A stretch of DNA of 64,000 nucleotides, taken from Niebla homalea (lineage: Eukaryota; Ascomycota; Lecanoromycetes; Lecanorales; Ramalinaceae). Position 1 is the stretch's first letter. Every line of letters starts with the position of its first letter. This document shows, piece by piece, positions 12,251-24,349 of the stretch. The stretch is taken from assembly GCA_019925105.1 (NCBI GenBank), contig JAHGAU010000036.1, forward strand, positions 496,001-560,000, read 5' to 3'. Under the pieces are notes generated by a model that was not told where the DNA came from, did not search any database, and worked only from the letters and a program-made list of their open reading frames with translations. Position numbers and translations under genes: made by a program.

Positions 12251-13281
12251 TATTTTAAATAAATAAATTAACGTTATCCTTTATACGTATATAATTAATA
12301 TATGAATATAGTACGTATAAGCTATAAATAAATTGGATTATTTTATTAAGATTCTAAGACGCTTACGCTTAAAATATATCTCTAAATTGGATTATAAAAA
12401 TTATTTTTAAGTATAATTAAACTATAATTTTATTTGTAAATTAATTATCTTTTATAAGATAATTAAATTAAGAGAATCTAGTATTCTATAAAAAACTTTT
12501 ACTATCTTTAAGATATCGATAATATTAAATATCCCCAAGTAAATAACGGTTATTTATTCCAATTTAAAAGTAAAGATAAAAACGATAAACGGCTATATAA
12601 TCTATAATAATCCTTAAATAATAAAACGTTTTAGTAATTTTATTAAAGAATATCCTTCTATATAGGTAAATAAAGGGTTTATAAATATTTTTAAGAATAA
12701 ATAAATAAAGCTTAAGTTACGTATTAAATAATAATAACGTTTATTTAATAAGGTAAAAATCTACTTATAAGGTATTAAAGAACGTAAAATAATCGACGAT
12801 ATTTTTAATAATAAATATTTTCAAGGACGCTTAAACTAAATAATATAGTTTATGTTTATTAATTATTTAATATTTATTATTTAAAAGTACTTAACGTCTA
12901 ATAAGGAAAAAGGACGTTTTATAATTAATATATAAGGATTAAATAAATTGCTTATTTTTAATATTAATAGTATACCCTTATAGAACGATATAATATTTAC
13001 TTTTTAAGGATATTAATATATTATTATTTTAAACGTATTATCCTTTTTTATTGATAACGTTTTTATCCGAGTTTATAACGTTTATTCACGGTCGTTACGT
13101 ATAAAAAATAAGAAACCTTCCGTATCCTTATTATAAGATATATAAATTCTATTATTTACGTTTAAGGTTAAATTAATAAACTCCTTCGTCCGATATATTA
13201 ACTCGCCTATATATACGTAAATAACGTTATTATTAAATCCGAGATATTAAAGGATTATTTATATTATTTATATTAGGTTTT
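12250..13281 (+). pseudogene. gypsy D reverse transcriptase, N-terminal part
   Basis: Reading through stops gives the RT palm: a block (D/G)RFIINI-GLNKLL at about 12905-12955 matching the R..VD.R.LN motif, then NVLSFF at about 13030-13070, and an RYINSP(I/A)Y block near 13190-13213. The catalytic motif reads YVNNVII at 13214-13234, so YVDD has become YVNN (codons 13220-13225). Element C inserted 50 bp later, after the catalytic motif. The RT continues at 20580. Confidence 0.8.
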
Positions 13282-13425
13282 TGTTACGTGCATGCATGCA
13301 TGGGAGCATTGATAGGTATAGGACACCCATTTGTACGTAGAGGACAGGCATCCTTATAATGCTCTTATCCTTCAGGTAGAATCATTATTTATATATTATC
13401 ACACTTTTTAATATATATACCAATA
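13282..13425 (+). repeat. 5' LTR of element C
   Basis: Begins TGTTACGTGCATGCATGCAT and ends CCAATA. It aligns base for base with 20431-20574. The first half keeps CA and TG (nearly unmutated), while the matching part of the 3' LTR is RIP-converted (TATTACGTATATATATATAT). The terminal bases CCAATA/CCAAGA differ between copies; the original was probably CCAACA, giving ends TGTT...AACA. Confidence 0.88.
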
Positions 13426-16400
13426 AATAGTAGCAATAGTTACTTATATTAATATTATATTAACGTATATTATAAGATCCGCCAATATGAATTAAGGTAT
13501 TAATTTATTAACTATAGCGGGCACTTCCTTTATAGCGGTATTAAAAATATTAATTTTATACCTTTTAAAATACCATTTTTAATTCGTTTTTAAATACCTT
13601 TAAAGAAAAATTAAAGACGGTATTATAAAGAAAATATATATATTATAAGCCTTTTAAATATTATCGGATTTTAACATTATAATTTTAATATATTAATTAA
13701 ACGTTTTATTAAAATCCAATAACTTAATAACCGCGATAATTTTATATTTAACTTTAAAAGGAATCGTTTAAATAATTAAAAATAATTAACGATTAAGTAA
13801 CTTAAGAATTATATTTACCGTAAATAAATTACTTTAATTAAAATCTTTTAAAGTTATAGAATTTATTACTTTTTTTTTTAATTTAATTTTTAAATATTAA
13901 ATTTTAAATCTTTTATTATTTTAACGTAATATTTAATACTTTAAAAATACTTTATTATTATTATAATTATTAAGATTATTATTAACCTTAATAAAATTAA
14001 ATAAGTTTAAATTACGTTAATACGATTAAAGTCCTTAAAAACTTAATACCGTAAAATTATTATTTTTATTAAATAGTTTTCTATTATTATAGTAATTATT
14101 AAATTTACCTTTTATATTAACGTTAATATTATAACGTTTTTTTCCGGCTTTAAATATTAAACCGGAATCCGAGCTTAATAAATTTAATATATTAAATTTA
14201 AGTTTATTAAACTTAAGTTTATTATATTAAATAAAAAATACCTTTATTAAAAAAGTAATTTTTATTTAATTTATTAATCCGCTTAATTAATTAAAAATAA
14301 TAAGTTTTATTAAAAAGTAAATAATATAATTATAAAATATAATTTAAGAATTAATTCCCGTTATTATATAAGATTAATAATAGAATAATTTTAACGATAA
14401 TTTATTCTTTTTTCTTAGTAATATAATATAATTAATAAAAAACTTATAGTTAAACCGGTTAATAAATTTTAATCCCGGTAACGTCGGATTTTTTAACTTT
14501 TTTTATAAAAATAAATCTTTTAATATAGCTTTTATAATTAAATATTCCGGGAAATATATTTTTTTCCGGGATATATATATCTTTATTAATTAATTAAAAA
14601 ATATTATTTAAATAATAAATATATAATCATTATAAAATAACTTATAATTATACTTAAGAAATACCGTTTTAAAATAATATATTATAGAATTATTAAATAT
14701 TAAGAAATAACTTATTAAATATAATAATAATTTAATTAAATAAACTTTTTAAATTATCATTAAATTTAAGTTACCTTAATAAGTCGGCTTAAATATTCTG
14801 GTTATTAAAAAGTATATTATAAAAAATACTTTTCGGAATTAAAAGCCCCGTAAATATATATAAACCATTTTACGGGCTACGTATATATTAAATTTTAATA
14901 ATATTTAAAATTAATTTACGTTTATTTATAATAAGTTAAACTTAGAATTTTAACTGGATTTATAATTATTAAATATAATTATTATTATTAATAATTATTT
15001 TAAACTTATAAATAAATTTAAATATAATTAATAAGTTTACGTAATTAAATATCGTATACTTCCGTAAATATATCCGTAAAATTATAGAATAAATACGTTA
15101 TTTTAAGGTAACCGGAATTTTATAAAAAATTCGGAAGTTAATCTTTTTTCTTAATTATTAACGTTATTCTTTTAAACGTATAAATAAAATAAGGCTTATA
15201 ATATACGCTTTTAAAAAAAAGGATAATAATAATTACCCTTAACGTTATAAAAGAAAATATTAACGTTAAATTAAGGAAAATTAAAGCCCTTAAAAAAAGG
15301 ATCCGATTTTAAATATTAAATATATTATATAAAATAAAAAATGAATTAAGCCTTTATACTCAAGGATAAAGAAGAAAAAAATATATTATTTAATAAAAAG
15401 GAATTAAAAGGATCTTAAAATAATAACGATTTTATTATAAAAGAAATATATTTTATATATTAATCTTTTATACGTTATTAATATATTAAATACGTATTAA
15501 AGTACTTATCGCGAAATAAACTTTTTACTTATCTTAAATATAATTATTAAAAATTAAAAAAAATAAACTTAAATACTTTTAAGTTTTTTCCGTTAAATTA
15601 ACGGATTTAATCCGTTAACAATTAATATATATAAACTTAATAAATTAATAATATAATACCTATAATTATTAACTTTACCGTAATAAAGAATACGTACTTT
15701 ATAAGCCTTATTTTTAAGGTATATTAATATACTATAAGTAAAGTTTAATTTAACTTTAATTTACCCGTAATAAACTTTTATATAAATAACGTATATTTTA
15801 TTACGATTATTAATCGTAATATTATATTCTTTTAAATTTTAAATTTAAATTTTAAAATTTTAAAATTATTTAAATTAATTCTGGTTATAAGCGTTAATAA
15901 TTTTAAATTAATTATTAATAAATTTATAATATTTAACTTATTCTTTTTAAAGGAGAGAAATATAATATTTATCTTAAGAAAAATCTCGGGTAAAATTTAT
16001 TTAATACGTAATTTACTTATTAATATTTTAATCGTTACCGATATTATAATTCTTAATAAAATAATAATTAATTTTAATAATTAAAAATATATTATTAATA
16101 CTTATAAAAATATAAGTATTAAGATAATTACTTTTATAAAGGAAATAACGTAACTATAACGTATAATTTACGTAAAGTAATAAACTTAAGTCTTAACTTA
16201 TAATACGGTATAAGTATTAATTATATATTAAAAAAAAAGGACTTTAAAAAAAATTATTAAAATCCCGGGATTTTATTTTTAAACCGCAATTAATACCGTC
16301 TTATAATTTTGGATTCTAAGGTAACGTATTTATATATATCGTTAATTTAAAAATATCGGTTATTTAAATTAAAAACGATATTAATTAAAAAGTTAACTTA

Positions 16401-16900
16401 TTACGTAAAATAAAACTTAAAATTTTATATAATTTACCCTTATAACTTTACTATATAATAATTTTAAGTTTATTAATATTATTTATTACTTACGGATAAA
16501 GAATTTAAAGATTTAAATTATGAATTTATAAAACCGCCGTAATAATAATATTAATCCTTATACTCTCCGGAATAATTTTTATAACTTTTAATTATTTAAA
16601 GATTTACTTAAATTAATTATTATAAATTAATAATTATAAAAAATAAGTTTTATTTAATAACGTTAAGATTTACGTATATAACGGAAATAAATAAATTTAA
16701 TTAAATAATATTATTAAAAAATTTAATAATATTTTTAAAGATAATAATATTATAATTAATATTCCAGAAAATTAATATATATTTATTAATTTTTAATTTA
16801 ATATAATTATTAAATTTAAAAAAAAAAATAATATTAAGCGTAAAGATTAAAAAATTATAAATTAAGTTTTAAATAAAATATATAGTAAGGATAAATTATA
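13426..16900 (+). pseudogene. gag/protease region of element C
   Basis: The sequence between the 5' LTR and the RT is among the most AT-rich of the window, with stops in all frames. By position it should hold gag and the protease. I could not recognise a zinc knuckle or protease motif with confidence. Nothing else (no second element, no TSD pair) was seen inside it. Confidence 0.5.
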
Positions 16901-18580
16901 TTAATTTATATAATTTACGGAATTTTTATATTTTATTTTTATTATTTAATACGATACTTTAAACGGACGTAAAAGTTATATTATAATTAATATTTAATTA
17001 TTTAATAAAATTACGATATCCAATTTATATTTATTATTATTATAATAGGAAATAATTTCTTCAATTATAAATTATAAATATATTACCGTAATTAATATTT
17101 ATAGTTATTTTTATTAATTTCTCGTATATAAATTTAATTAATATAAACTTTATATTATTTTTTATAAGGATTAAGAGGAATTTTTGGTTATATTAATAAG
17201 TTTTAAAAATAATTTTTTATATATATAGAGGTAAATAAATAATATATTACGTTTAATATAAGATTTTACGTAAATATTTATAAATAATATAATTATTTTT
17301 AATTATTTATTAAAAAAATATATTATTTATTTACGTTAAGTTTTTTAAATTCTTAAAGATAAACGTATAAACCTTTTATTAATAAAATTATTTATTAATT
17401 ACTTTACGATTAAGCTTTTTAATTAATAAATTAATTCTTTAAGGATATTTATATTTAATAATAAAATTAAAGTGATATAAAACCTTAAATTTCCCAATTT
17501 ATTAAAAGACCTTAAAGTCTTCCTTAATCTTATAAATTAATTACGTATTAAAGTAAAGAATTATACTTAATACGTTACTTTACTTTAAGTATATAAAACC
17601 TTTTTTATTATAAATTTAAGAAAAGCAGATTTAGAATATATAAATTTATATTATAAGTAAAGGATATCTCGGATTAAGTTTATATTTACTTGAAAAGAAG
17701 ATTATATTTTTAAGGATTTAAAAAACGCGTTTTTAAAACCGTTATTTCTTATATATTATAATTTTAATTAACCTTTATTTACCGATATTAATATATTAAA
17801 AGAACTAAGTATTACGGCTATAATATATTATATTAAGGATAACCCGTTATTTTATAGTATTACGGAGATTAACGATTTATTAAAAATTATACGTAATAAA
17901 ATATAATTAATAATATTCTTTAATAAAAGCTTAAATATAATTAAAAAAAATTATTAATTTATAGAATTAAAAATTACGGGTATAATTTAAGTTATATATA
18001 AAATTAAATACTTAATTAAAACGAATTATTATAAATTTAATTATATAATTTTTACGGATTATAACGTAATTATTAATATTTTTAAATAAATAAATTTAAA
18101 AACCTCCGTAATTAATAAACTTAATCTTTATTTAATTTATATATCGTAATATTTATTAATATTTAATATTTTATGATACTATAAGTTAAATTTAATAAAT
18201 ACCGTTTTCGATATACTTTTACGATTAATTAATAATACGTAAACTTTATTTATAGAAATCGGAATTCTTAATAACGTAAATAATAGTAAATTAATTACTT
18301 TTTATTATATTTATATCTTAAATAAATTTAAAGAATAAATTAAAGAAAAATATATAAAAAATAAAATATAAATAAAATTATAAAAAGTCTTAATAATTAA
18401 AGAAAAGTTAAATTTATAAAATATAAAAATTAAATTACGCTTTATATTAAAGGATAACTTTATTTATAACTTAAAATTTATTAATTATTTATTACTATTA
18501 TATATATTTAATAAACTTAAAAAAATAATCTTTCAATAAGTATATAATAATTTATTATATAATAACTTTAATTAATTTTA
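16900..18580 (+). pseudogene. element C reverse transcriptase and RNase H
   Basis: The catalytic motif reads FINNIIIFN at 17277-17303, standing for (Y/F)xDDIIIFS with both Asp turned into Asn (17283-17288). It is followed by LLKKYIIYLRQVF and LKDLKVFLNL blocks typical of the gypsy RT thumb and connection. RNase H starts near 17690 with FTWKEDYIFKDLKNAFL and continues to a TDYN-IINIFK block near 18055-18085, the usual TDH(A/S)... block before the integrase. The ISQYL..FN block follows near 18140-18175. Frame broken by RIP stops throughout. Confidence 0.8.
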
Positions 18581-18593
18581 TAATAAATTAATA

Positions 18594-18960
18594 GGTGGCA
18601 ATAGCACACGTGTCGGTGAGGACATTCAGTGGTGCAATCGGAATTCTGAAATTATAGCATTGGACAGACCCGTAAGGTAACGGAAGAGCAACAGGTCCAG
18701 GGGTAACCCTTAAGTGGATTCGGTCGTAGTATTATGGGTTTTCTTGGAAAAGGCATATAAATAAATTCTTACTCTTTAAACGGCCGTAGATGCTCTTAGC
18801 CCTTAAGACGTAAGTGGAGGCTAGGTGGACACCGGTTTTTATTTTTAATATTATGGATATCGGGTTTTTTACGGTTACCAGTAAGGCCAAATGGCCGAGT
18901 ATTAGGGAACGCCGGAATTAGCTTAGCTAGATCCGTAGTATAAATCAATCAATCAATCAA
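18594..18960 (+). mobile_element. 5'-truncated LINE fragment, nearly unmutated
   Basis: This 367-bp piece matches the 3' end of the LINEs at 5910-6240 (reverse) and 37970-38320, ends in (ATCA)n, and is flanked by a 13-bp TSD TAATAAATTAATA (18581-18593 and 18961-18973). It keeps CA and TG (for example GGTGGCAATAGCACACGTG at its start), so it has been little touched by RIP. It interrupts the integrase of element C between the H-rich and C-rich parts of the zinc-binding domain. Confidence 0.9.
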
Positions 18961-18973
18961 TAATAAATTAATA

Positions 18974-20309
18974 AATTTAATATATTTACTTAAATTAAAT
19001 AAATAATTACGGAAATATATTGCGTATTACCTTAAGTATAACTTAAATTAAATTAAAAGGTATATACTTTACAAATTACTTTAATTAATTTTAAGTTTAT
19101 TAATTATTTTCTATATAATTTATATAAACTTTATTATCGCTTTATTAAATTAATATAATTATAATATATTCTTTACCGTTATTAATAAGTTCTTTAAATA
19201 AGTATTTTTATTTTTTAATAATATTAAATTTAAAGTTAATAATTAAGTAAAATTATTATTAACCGAATTAATAAAATAAAGATAAGGAATTCCCTTTAAT
19301 ATTATATTAAATAAAGATAAAAAATTTATTTTTATATTTTAGAAATCTATATTTAAAAAAAATAATTATTAATATTTTTATATTTAACGTATATTACTTT
19401 TAAATTAATAATTAATTAAAACGGATTAATTAAACGGTTAAAATCGTATTACGTTATTTTATAATTACGTATCCGGATTATAGTTAAACGGATATTATCT
19501 TATATATTTAAAGTATTTTAAATAATTTAAAGTTAATATTAATTAAATTTATTTTAAGTAAAATTTATTATAATATAAATATCTGAAACCTTTTAATCCT
19601 TTTAATAATCTTTTTAATTCCTAAATATAATATACTTTAATTATAAAACCGTAAAAAGGTATAAAATGCTTTAAAATTTACGTAAATAATAATTAAATTC
19701 CGGTATAATTAAAATTATAAATTAATTTAATTTAATATTAATAATTTAGTTTATTTAAAGTTATATTATAAATATAATATCCCCGGTATTAAAAATTATA
19801 AGCTATATTAATAATATACCGGACCTTTTATTATTATTAAGAAAATCAATTACCTTATATATAAGCTTAAATTATTTATTAATATAAAAATAATATTGAT
19901 TATTTTAATTAATATACTTAAGTTAATTAATAACTTAATAAAGGACTTTTTTAATAAATAATTAAACCGTAATACGTTGCTTACTCTTAAAGCTAATTTT
20001 GAAAATAAAAAAAAGTATATTATTAAAAGAATTATTTATAAGGAAAAAGATAATAAATACTTAATTGAATAAATTATTTAAGGTATAGAATATAATAATA
20101 AGCTTCCGTTATTAAAGTTATACTTAAACTTATTACGTAAATTTTATATTACGTATCCAGAATTTAATAACGTCGTTATTACCCGTTATAATAGATTTAC
20201 TTTATCGCAATTATTAGCGTTTACCGAAGTAACGCCCTTATCGTCCACCGGAACTCCTTATACGCTCCGCCTTAAGCGTAATCGCGGCCGCCTCCGTAAA
20301 ATTGGGTAA
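18974..20309 (+). pseudogene. element C integrase, chromodomain and AT-hook tail
   Basis: The HHCC end (YCPKCKLN-type block) lies around 19020-19080. The catalytic core begins in about 19100-19230, with an FFTVINKFFK block standing for the first-Asp region. A chromodomain is recognisable at about 20010-20160 (an IIYKEKDNKYLIE block, with the aromatic and acidic residues in place). From about 20155 the frame is open to its natural stop at 20307-20309 and ends with a basic KRNRGRLRK AT-hook-like motif at 20274-20300. Known: chromodomains on integrases direct insertion to heterochromatin. The clean C-terminus contrasts with the stop-filled rest. Confidence 0.8.
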
Positions 20310-20430
20310 AATTTTAATATAAAAGTATAGGATATAAATAGCATAGTATATTATTAAATATTAATATTTATATTAATATATTAAGGTAAGCGTTATTATA
20401 AGTAATAACCTTTTTTCTTTTAATAGCATT

Positions 20431-20574
20431 TATTACGTATATATATATATAAGAGCATTAATAAATATAGGACACCCATTTATACGTAGAGGACAGGCAT
20501 CCTTATAATACTTTCATCCTTTAGGTAAAATTATTATTCATACATTATTACACTTTTTGGTCCATACACCAAGA
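20431..20574 (+). repeat. 3' LTR of element C
   Basis: Partner of 13282-13425. The inner part is RIP-mutated and the outer end (about 20540-20574, CACTTTTTGGTCCATACACC) is clean, mirroring the pattern in the 5' LTR. It is followed directly by the TSD GTTTT and then by the resumed RT frame of gypsy D. Confidence 0.88.
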
Positions 20575-20579
20575 GTTTT

Positions 20580-21607
20580 GAAATTATTTTTAAAATTTAA
20601 CGTATTTATTAGTTTAAAGAAAGCTTTTATAGGATATCTAGACGTTAAATTACTTAAATGTTAAGTTAATTTTATAAGCTTATTTATAATTAAAAAGATA
20701 CTTAAAGTAATAAATAAAATTAAATATGCTTAAATACTTAATATTTTAGAATATTACTTAAAATTAACGGACTATTTAAAATAATACGTATATTATTATG
20801 CTTAACTTACTTAACCATTATAGGACCTTAAAAAGTTTATATTTAAGGATATATTAATTAAGAAATAATTTTAAAAAGCTTATTTTTTTTTTTAAAAAAA
20901 GCGTTATGCTTATTTATAAAGTTAGATTAAACGTTATTTAACAGCTTATAAAACGTTTTAATAACGTTATAAATATTGGTATATTTTAATTTAAACCGTA
21001 AACTATGGATTAACCTTAATACGTTTAAAAAGTTTAATTTTAAAGTTATAATTCTTTATATTATTAACGAGGAATAAATAAATAAGGATAAATAATTATT
21101 ACGTTTATTTATTTAATTAATTATATTCTTATCCCGTTCCTTAATTAACATTAAAAGGAAATATTAATTAATAAAATTAGTAATTATTAATTTTATATAA
21201 ATATTTAAGAAAGTACGTTACTTAATAAATTTATTAAAATATGGTATTACGATTTAAACGGATTATTTAATAATCCTTAACGTTATAAAAAATTTTTTAT
21301 TATTTTAATAACGTTAATTATCCGAAATAGTATATAACTTATTTAATCGTTATAATTTTTATAATAATTCCGTATTAAGGTAAAGTATAAGCCAGATAAA
21401 GAATATATTATTTTAAACGTATTATCCCGGTTAATTAATATTCATAAAGATTTTTTTTATCCGACGTTCATTAAAAGTTAAATATAATTAACATATTATT
21501 TATGATAACGTTTATAGAAATATCCGATAATTTAAATAACGTATTATTTAAGGATATATAAACGATAATTAATATATATATTTATCTTAATAAATCGTTG
21601 ATAATAA
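20580..21607 (+). pseudogene. gypsy D reverse transcriptase end and RNase H
   Basis: The frame resumes after the C insertion exactly where it stopped. QVLKLFLKFN joins across the TSD, followed by ISLKKAFIGYLDVKLL (RT thumb) at about 20610-20660. The RNase H follows with a LSRFL-type block at about 21130-21150, and the connection with FRIKVKYKPDKEYI and ILNVLSRL at about 21365-21440. Element E then inserts at 21608. Stops are RIP-type. Confidence 0.8.
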
Positions 21608-21953
21608 TGTTAGACTAACTCCGCTGGCGGTACGCCGGCGGGACTAGTAAAGGTAGGTATAGAAAACGTGACGTTACGGTCTGGATACTTAAGTATTACT
21701 TTAATAAGTAGATTAATAATAAAATTAATTCTTAAGGAACTTAGAAAAAACTAAGGTATAGCCTTTACTTAAGGTAAAAATAATAACTACCCCGCTTTAC
21801 GCTTATTAAATTACGGCTTATAAATAACGTATATTAAGGCCGTTACCAAGGCCTTTTATTAAGGCCCTTTATTAAGGCTTAACGGCCTACCTTAGCGCAG
21901 TAATATAACGTATTATTATAGCGCCGGTACAGAAATAATATTAATTATTAATA
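21608..21953 (-). repeat. 3' LTR of element E (left-hand LTR)
   Basis: Matches 29639-29984. The outer end (TGTTAGACTAACTCCGCTGG) is unmutated and the inner end is RIP-converted. It holds a short tandem array of an (A)TTAAGGCC(N)TTT-like unit of 12-13 bp starting at 21833, 21845, 21858 and 21871, also present in the other LTR. Confidence 0.88.
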
Positions 21954-21968
21954 ATTATCTCCCCCTTT
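21954..21968 (-). promoter_or_regulatory. polypurine tract of element E
   Basis: On the - strand the sequence directly upstream of the 3' LTR reads AAAGGGGGAGATAAT. Known: a purine run abutting the 3' LTR primes plus-strand DNA synthesis. It fixes the orientation of E independently of the protein evidence. Confidence 0.7.
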
Positions 21969-23990
21969 ATACGTTAATCTCTAAGGCATAAAGAGATATA
22001 TCCAAGAAGCTAGCGTAAAGTTAATTAAGTATAAAACTTATTAAAAACTTATTATTAAACTTAATAAGAAAAAAATAAAAGAAAAAAAGTCCTTAAATAT
22101 ATATATATATATAATAATATTTAACCGATAATAATATAATAAAGGTACCTTACGTTAATAAATAATTAATATAACTTATAAAGCTTATTAAAAATCTTTT
22201 TATAAAACTTAATAAAAAAAGGTAAATAAGAAAAAAATCTTTACGGTATTAATTAATAATTATTTAGGGCTTTATTATTAATTTATTACGCTATAATAAA
22301 GATAAATATTATTATAAAAATGGCATATAATTATAATAAGGCCTTTATTTTATTTTAAATTTCTTTTCTTTTTTTTTAATAATTTTAATTACTTTTATAA
22401 GTATAATATATTAAGGGTCTATATAAATATTTATAAGTTAATACGTATATAACTATATACCCTTATTATTTATATTATTATTATAGTAAGTAATATTAAC
22501 GTTATGTAAACGTTTTATTTACGTTAATGATCCGCTTATTTTTATTTATTAATAAGATATATAAATTTACTTTAATCTTTAAGTAATATAACGTATATAT
22601 AATAACGTATTATTAACGTAAGCGCAAATATAATATTAATAATATATATAATAATACTTTATTTAATTTACTTCTTATAAGATAAGTTTTTATATTAACG
22701 GGACTTTATACCTTATTATAAATATCGTAATAAATAATATTTAAGCCGTTATATCCCTATAAGTATTTTTAATATTATTATAACGTTATTATTTTAATAT
22801 ATATATAATTCCCGGATTAACTTTAACCCCGGGTAATTTAATAATTATATAAATAACGCCGCGTTAATTTATTATTTATCGGGGCGCTTATTTAATACGT
22901 ATAGAGATATAAGAAGATCCTTTAAAATCTAAAAGCTTTCCGGTTAAATATTAATTAAATATTAATAACGGCCGGTTGTACGGAATATTTATTCCGTTAA
23001 GTTACTATAAAAGCTAAGGGGGAAGCTTCGGTTTTTTAAATAAAGAGAGATATATTTACCGCGTACGCGGTAATAACGGAAAAAGAAATCCGTATCCTTA
23101 AAGAGTAAATAAGTATATTTAATCCGCTTATAACGTAACGGCGTTAACGTTTAATAGTTAAATCGAATTATTATAAAGGGTCCGGGCTTTTTATCGTTAA
23201 TTAATTTATTAGAGGATTTACCTTTAAGTCCCGGCATTTTACCGGCGATAAAAGGGTTTAACTTTAAGCTTTTAAGTATAGGTAATTCGGGCTTTAACCC
23301 GTTTAAGGAAAAGGAAGAAAAGGTTATGCCTTCCTTAATAACGTCGTCGGAAAAATCGGCCTTAGCTTTTAAGAATAGTATTTTAAAATTAAATTAAAAA
23401 GCCTTTCCGATAAGTAACGTTAAAAAAGGCTTTTAATTAAAATAAAGAAAAAAACGGAAAAGAAAAAAAAATAAAAATAAAAAAAATATAACGCCTTTAT
23501 ACTTATCCTTAACTTTATTAACCTTTTCGTAAAAGGAGAAAGCTTATACTAATACGGAATTATAGATTATTTTTTAATTTTTATACGTTAATATTACTGG
23601 AGTTTAACGTTAAACGTTAAAATTAATAATATTAAATATTAAACGCTTATAATTTATATATTATTAAAAAGTAATAAAATGGATAATATTATAAGTTACC
23701 GGTATATTAAGGTAAATTTAATAAATATATTTATTAATCTTTTATTACCTTAAATAATTTTATTTCTTTAACTTTATTTATTTAATATTTTTTTAATAAT
23801 ATATTAAGCGTTTAAAATTTAATATTTATACTTTTTCGTTTTTTTTAATATTATTACGGTTATTATTAAAGTTATTCTTATTAATTATAATATTATAATA
23901 AAAATAATTATTTCCGTAACGCTGGTTTATCCGCGTACGTAATATTTATAATAAGTAAAATTATTAATTAAAGCTTAAATTTTAATAATC
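21969..23990 (-). other. 2-kb post-integrase region of element E
   Basis: In the sense of E this lies between the integrase end and the 3' LTR, and it is unusually long. Around 22840-23420 it is G+C-richer, and over 23160-23400 both strands have fairly open frames. The - strand reading is basic and Gly/Pro/Ser-rich, with an Asn-Lys-rich stretch; the + strand reading ends at a stop near 23400. I recognise no domain. It could be an extra ORF downstream of pol, an antisense ORF, or a long untranslated region. The E2 copy (1-2965) breaks off before this part. Confidence 0.45.
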
Positions 23991-24349
23991 TTATAAAAGG
24001 ATAACGTATAAAGGTTAAATAATTATAATATTAATTATATATATAGTTATTAATTATATATATAACTTCCGCCGTTATAATATTATAATCTTATTTACGT
24101 CTTTTTTTATTCCGTATTATTTCATTATATTATTCCCGTAATTCTTAAGAATATTTTAAGTCCGTTTTTAATATTTATTAATTATATTTAAGATCTTAAT
24201 TAACTTATTTAACCTAATATTAAACGCCCTTTTTACTTTTAACTTTATTAATAATTTCTTTAATTATTTATTTTTCTTTATTATTAATTAATTTAAGTAT
24301 TTATACTATAGCCTTTATTATTTAATTACCGGCGTAAGTAAAATAAAAC

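Larger units (their letters stand above)
13282..20574 (+). mobile_element. chromodomain Ty3/gypsy element C, full length
   Basis: Two 144-bp LTRs (13282-13425 and 20431-20574) bracket the element and a perfect 5-bp TSD GTTTT (13277-13281 and 20575-20579) closes it. The internal region on the + strand carries RT, RNase H, integrase, chromodomain and an AT-hook tail in the order of a chromovirus. A 367-bp LINE fragment lies inside the integrase. Without that fragment the element is about 6.9 kb. It interrupts the RT of gypsy D. Confidence 0.9.
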
